Position numbers and translations under genes: made by a program. From Paenibacillus wynnii (GTDB taxonomy: Bacteria; Bacillota; Bacilli; Paenibacillales; Paenibacillaceae): a stretch of 64,000 nt of DNA. The notes under the pieces are model-generated. The model was not told the origin of the DNA, searched no databases, and saw only the letters and a list, made by a program, of their open reading frames with translations. The stretch is from contig NZ_JQCR01000002.1 in NCBI RefSeq assembly GCF_000757885.1, positions 868,001 through 932,000 on the forward strand, written 5' to 3'. Shown here piece by piece: positions 61,528 through 64,000 of this stretch (its first letter is position 1; each line of letters starts with the position of its first letter).

Positions 61528-62376
61528 ATGTCCATATTCAATTGCAATACCGAGCGTCCCTTTCGGGGTAATCCTGACCTGCATCTACATTACTGGGGGC
61601 GTGAGCGCTGTGTGCCGGGACATTCTGTCGGCCCCGGGGTTCGTGAGATCTATAAGATTCATTTCATTCATGAGGGTACAGGAAGGGTCTCTGTAGGAGA
61701 ATGTTCTCATTCTCTGGAAGCAGGACAAGCTTTTTTAACCTACCCTCATGTTGTTACTTCCTACGCCGCTGATCTGTATACCCCTTGGACTTATTCGTGG
61801 ATCGCATTTACGGGTGAGCAAGTTGAATATCTTTTATCCAAAACATCATTGTCTCCTGAACATCCCGTATTTCCTATGGATCTAGAATTAATGCCCGAGC
61901 TGTATGAACGGCTTACACAGGCTGCGGAGATTAGAGATAGTCTTGATTTGCCTTTAAAAGCAATCCTTTACCAGTTCCTTGCCCTACTGCTGCAAACCGT
62001 CCCTACTTCTCCCGACATCCTTCCTTTGCCTAAGCAAAAAAGCATTTATGTGGAGCAGTGCCTCCACTTTTTACATTCACATTATTGTGAGAATGTCACA
62101 GTAGAGATGATGTCTTCCACGTTAAAGTTGGATCGCAAATACTTATCATCCCTTTTCAAAAAATCCATCGGTCTCCCGCCGCAGCAGTATTTATTGAACT
62201 TCCGCATAGCCAAGGCTTGCGATCTGCTTGCAGAAACTCAGTGCACGATTGGTGAAATTGCCCACTCTGTTGGATATCAGGATGCGCTTCTCTTTTCACG
62301 GATGTTCAAGAAGGTAAAGGGTTGTTCACCGAAGGAATATCGATTTAGGCAGATCAATAATGACATTGTTCTATAA
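61528..62376 (+). CDS. AraC-family transcriptional regulator
   Basis: 282 residues. Cupin-like N-terminal domain (VREIYKIHFIHEGTGRVSVG; VTSYAADLYTPWTYSWIAFT) and two C-terminal helix-turn-helix units (VTVEMMSSTLKLDRKYLSSL; CTIGEIAHSVGYQDALLFSR). It is a paralogue of the regulator at 19095. A weak AAGAGGC lies upstream of the ATG. It lies 181 bases upstream of the aldo-keto reductase gene on the same strand and may control it. Confidence 0.88.
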   Translation: MSIFNCNTERPFRGNPDLHLHYWGRERCVPGHSVGPGVREIYKIHFIHEGTGRVSVGECSHSLEAGQAFLTYPHVVTSYAADLYTPWTYSWIAFTGEQVEYLLSKTSLSPEHPVFPMDLELMPELYERLTQAAEIRDSLDLPLKAILYQFLALLLQTVPTSPDILPLPKQKSIYVEQCLHFLHSHYCENVTVEMMSSTLKLDRKYLSSLFKKSIGLPPQQYLLNFRIAKACDLLAETQCTIGEIAHSVGYQDALLFSRMFKKVKGCSPKEYRFRQINNDIVL

Positions 62377-62447
62377 ATCCCTTCCATACTGACATACGCA
62401 TAAGTCCACTCTTTCGCTACAATTGAACGTGACACAGTTAAGTTAGG

Positions 62448-62498
62448 AACCGCTTACGAAGCAGATAATCGAAGAAGCATTGTGTACCGAAAGCGGTT
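62448..62498 (+). promoter_or_regulatory. Inverted repeat in the leader of the aldo-keto reductase gene
   Basis: AACCGCTT (62448-62455) and AAGCGGTT (62491-62498) are perfect complements 35 bases apart, followed by TTGATG. It is 60 bases before the gene. It could be a regulator site, a terminator-like attenuator or an mRNA hairpin. Confidence 0.45.
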
Positions 62499-62557
62499 TT
62501 GATGAGCAGAAATAGCTAATTGTCCAAGGCAACATAAAATTTTAGGAGGAACAATAA

Positions 62558-63547
62558 ATGTATAACGCCAGTCCTACCAGATACGACAGCATGACATATA
62601 ACCGTTCAGGCAAGAGCGGCTTGCGCCTTCCGGCGATCTCACTCGGATTGTGGCATAATTTTGGAGGCAATGATGTATTTGAGAACGGAAGAGCCATGGT
62701 AAGAAGAGCCTTCGATCTCGGAATAACTCATTTTGACCTAGCCAATAACTATGGTCCTCCAGCAGGCTCTGCAGAAGAGACCTTTGGACAAATTCTGACT
62801 AAGGACTTCTCCGCACACCGCGATGAGATGATTATCTCCAGCAAAGCCGGATATTACATGTGGCCGGGACCTTACGGTGAATGGGGCTCCAAGAAGTATC
62901 TGGTGTCCAGTATGGATCAAAGCTTGACACGTATGGGATTAGATTATGTCGACATTTTTTATCACCACCGTCCAGATCCAAACACACCTATCGAAGAGAC
63001 TATGGGAGCACTGGATTTGCTCGTACGTCAAGGTAAGGCGTTATATGTAGGGATCTCCAACTACAGTGCGGAGCAAACTCGTGAAGCTTCTAAAATTCTT
63101 CGCCAACTTGGAACTCCTTGCCTTATCCATCAGCCAAGCTATTCCATGTTCAATCGTTGGATTGAAGATGGCCTGCAAGATGTTCTTGCAGAAGAAGGTA
63201 TCGGCTCTATCGCCTTCTCTCCCCTTCAAAAAGGTATCCTGACAGACCGTTATCTGAACGGTATCGCTGCGGATTCCCGTGCGGCCGGACCTAGCGTGTT
63301 CCTGTCTGAGAAGGAAATTACAGAAGAGGTTATCGGTAAGGTACGGAAGTTGAATGATATTGCATCTGCACGTGGTCAGAAGATGTCCCAGTTGGCACTA
63401 TCATGGGTACTTCGTGGAGGCAAAGTAACCTCTGCCCTTATTGGTGCCAGCAAAGTAAGCCAAATTGAGGATGCTGTTGCTTCATTAAATGCACCAGAGC
63501 TCAGCACAGAAGAGCTGGAGCAAATCGAGAATATTCTGCGCGGATAA
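62558..63547 (+). CDS. Aldo-keto reductase (L-glyceraldehyde-3-phosphate reductase/YghZ type)
   Basis: 329 residues. AKR catalytic residues are visible: Asp and Tyr in THFDLANNYGPPAGSAEETF, Lys in IISSKAGYYMWPGPYGEWGS and His in DIFYHHRPDPNTP. The C-terminal NADPH-binding segment is LIGASKVSQIEDAV. The MWPGPYG insert and length match the YghZ/Gpr group that reduces L-glyceraldehyde 3-phosphate and methylglyoxal. AGGAGGAAC precedes the ATG. It probably belongs with the AraC regulator upstream. Confidence 0.92.
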   Translation: MYNASPTRYDSMTYNRSGKSGLRLPAISLGLWHNFGGNDVFENGRAMVRRAFDLGITHFDLANNYGPPAGSAEETFGQILTKDFSAHRDEMIISSKAGYYMWPGPYGEWGSKKYLVSSMDQSLTRMGLDYVDIFYHHRPDPNTPIEETMGALDLLVRQGKALYVGISNYSAEQTREASKILRQLGTPCLIHQPSYSMFNRWIEDGLQDVLAEEGIGSIAFSPLQKGILTDRYLNGIAADSRAAGPSVFLSEKEITEEVIGKVRKLNDIASARGQKMSQLALSWVLRGGKVTSALIGASKVSQIEDAVASLNAPELSTEELEQIENILRG

Positions 63548-63570
63548 TCTGCTAGAACCTATAACATACA

Positions 63571-63625
63571 AAAGGCAACTGAGCCGAGTAGTTTACCACT
63601 ACCTCGTACTCATTTGCCTTTTTGT
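63571..63625 (+). terminator. Terminator of the aldo-keto reductase gene
   Basis: Arms AAAGGCAA and TTGCCTTT with inner GAG/CTC and AGT/ACT pairs, followed by TTTGTT. Confidence 0.8.
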
Positions 63626-63846
63626 TATGTTCAATAGTAAAACTCTTCTATATTTGCGTAAATGCGTAGGTTTCTATACCCTATTCCCTGTTTTTAGACA
63701 ATATCTTACTTATTTCCTCAAAAAAACCGATATTTGAAATAGACTGTATTTTTTATATAGTGCTTTAATAGCTAAAAGAAAGTAGGGAGGTTTAAGTATT
63801 TACTTGTTACTTGTTAACTACTAAACGAAATGAGGCTGGTGTTGTA
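63626..63846. other. AT-rich upstream region of the SLH-protein gene
   Basis: No gene is seen in this region. It should contain the promoter of the gene that begins at 63847. GTAGGGAGGT at 63781-63791 resembles a ribosome site but leads no frame of note. Confidence 0.3.
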
Positions 63847-64000
63847 GTGAGGAAAAAGAATGGATTTAACAAGAAAACTCTAATAGTGCTTTTATGTATA
63901 TGTATGAATTTAGTATCTTTCGGCCAAGCCTTTGCTGCTACGGAAACTGCTAGCAAAGGAAATGATACTACAGGACACTGGGCAGAGAGCATTCTTAAAC
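63847..64000 (+). CDS. Secreted protein with N-terminal SLH domain (runs off the right edge)
   Basis: 51 codons are visible from GTG 63847. A basic start is followed by a signal peptide (KKTLIVLLCICMNLVSFGQA, cleavage near AFAAT). The mature part starts with a TGHWAESILK stretch, the typical beginning of an S-layer homology repeat that binds pyruvylated cell-wall polymer. The rest of the protein lies outside the window, so its function is unknown. A weak GAGG is 11 bases upstream; TTG 63843 is out of frame. Confidence 0.7.
   Translation, partial: MRKKNGFNKKTLIVLLCICMNLVSFGQAFAATETASKGNDTTGHWAESILK

Noticed and set aside
62446..62460. cre site upstream of the aldo-keto reductase gene
   Set aside because: AACCGCTTACG has several mismatches to the consensus at key positions.

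Overview
The window reads as chromosome of a spore-forming, xylan- and mannan-degrading Firmicute, most likely Paenibacillus. Pointers are the YesM/YesN–LplA/LplB/YtcP-type sugar systems, an aldouronate (xylan) utilisation cluster, copper-amine-oxidase-like domains on secreted enzymes, a bacillithiol-associated YtxJ protein, an SLH-domain protein, sulfolactate genes and strong AGGAGG-type ribosome sites. No rRNA, tRNA or CRISPR array was seen. Many starts are TTG, GTG or CTG and were chosen here from Shine-Dalgarno position. LAYOUT. 1-2.1 kb: alr (cut by the window edge) and a YdcC-like sporulation lipoprotein, minus strand. 2.3-8.4 kb: membrane metallophosphoesterase, truncated IS1182-family remnant, a GH13-like protein that has lost catalytic residues, an ECF sigma/DUF3600 pair, a TatD hydrolase. 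8.4-12.8 kb: repeat-rich zone with 23-bp and 51-bp tandem repeats and a complete IS1182-family element inside a hairpin repeat, then a radical SAM gene. 12.8-19 kb: a second ECF sigma operon, an acetyltransferase, a Gln-rich coiled-coil protein, an L,D-transpeptidase. 19-24 kb: AraC regulator divergent from a secreted GH5 mannanase, cutC, an acetyltransferase. 23.6-38.2 kb: a ten-gene xylan cluster on the minus strand (two YesN response regulators around one YesM kinase, solute-binding lipoprotein, two permeases, GH43, intracellular GH10, GH67, GH8) with cre-like sites. 38.4-45 kb: YhcH, ytxJ-glutaredoxin, Nudix, GDPD, an MFS gene with an in-frame stop, a phosphatase, a secreted NAGPA-type glycosidase. 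45.2-50 kb: Bce-type two-component system and peptide-resistance ABC transporter. 50-54 kb: WYL regulator, SRPBCC protein, feoA and a FeoB split into two genes. 55-64 kb: sulfolactate genes, MocR regulator/EamA exporter, stress protein, 2Fe-2S protein, AraC regulator, aldo-keto reductase, start of an SLH protein. HOW GENES WORK TOGETHER. In the xylan cluster, aldouronates released outside the cell by xylanases not in this window would be imported by the LplA/LplB/YtcP-type transporter and dismantled inside by GH67, GH10, GH8 and GH43, under two-component and probable CcpA control. UNEXPLAINED STRUCTURE. Intergenic regions hold three dispersed repeat families. (1) A quasi-palindromic box (half-site about TARKTGYAC, 3-bp centre) in groups of four, with centres about 51, 62 and 51 bp apart, close to five, six and five helical turns; four full sets, one divergent set, one half set, and a related core in a perfect 51-bp tandem array. 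(2) A 218-260 bp element with MITE-like ends and a conserved stem showing paired changes between copies. (3) Short AATTAGAGGGA hairpins, one of which was the insertion point of the complete IS.
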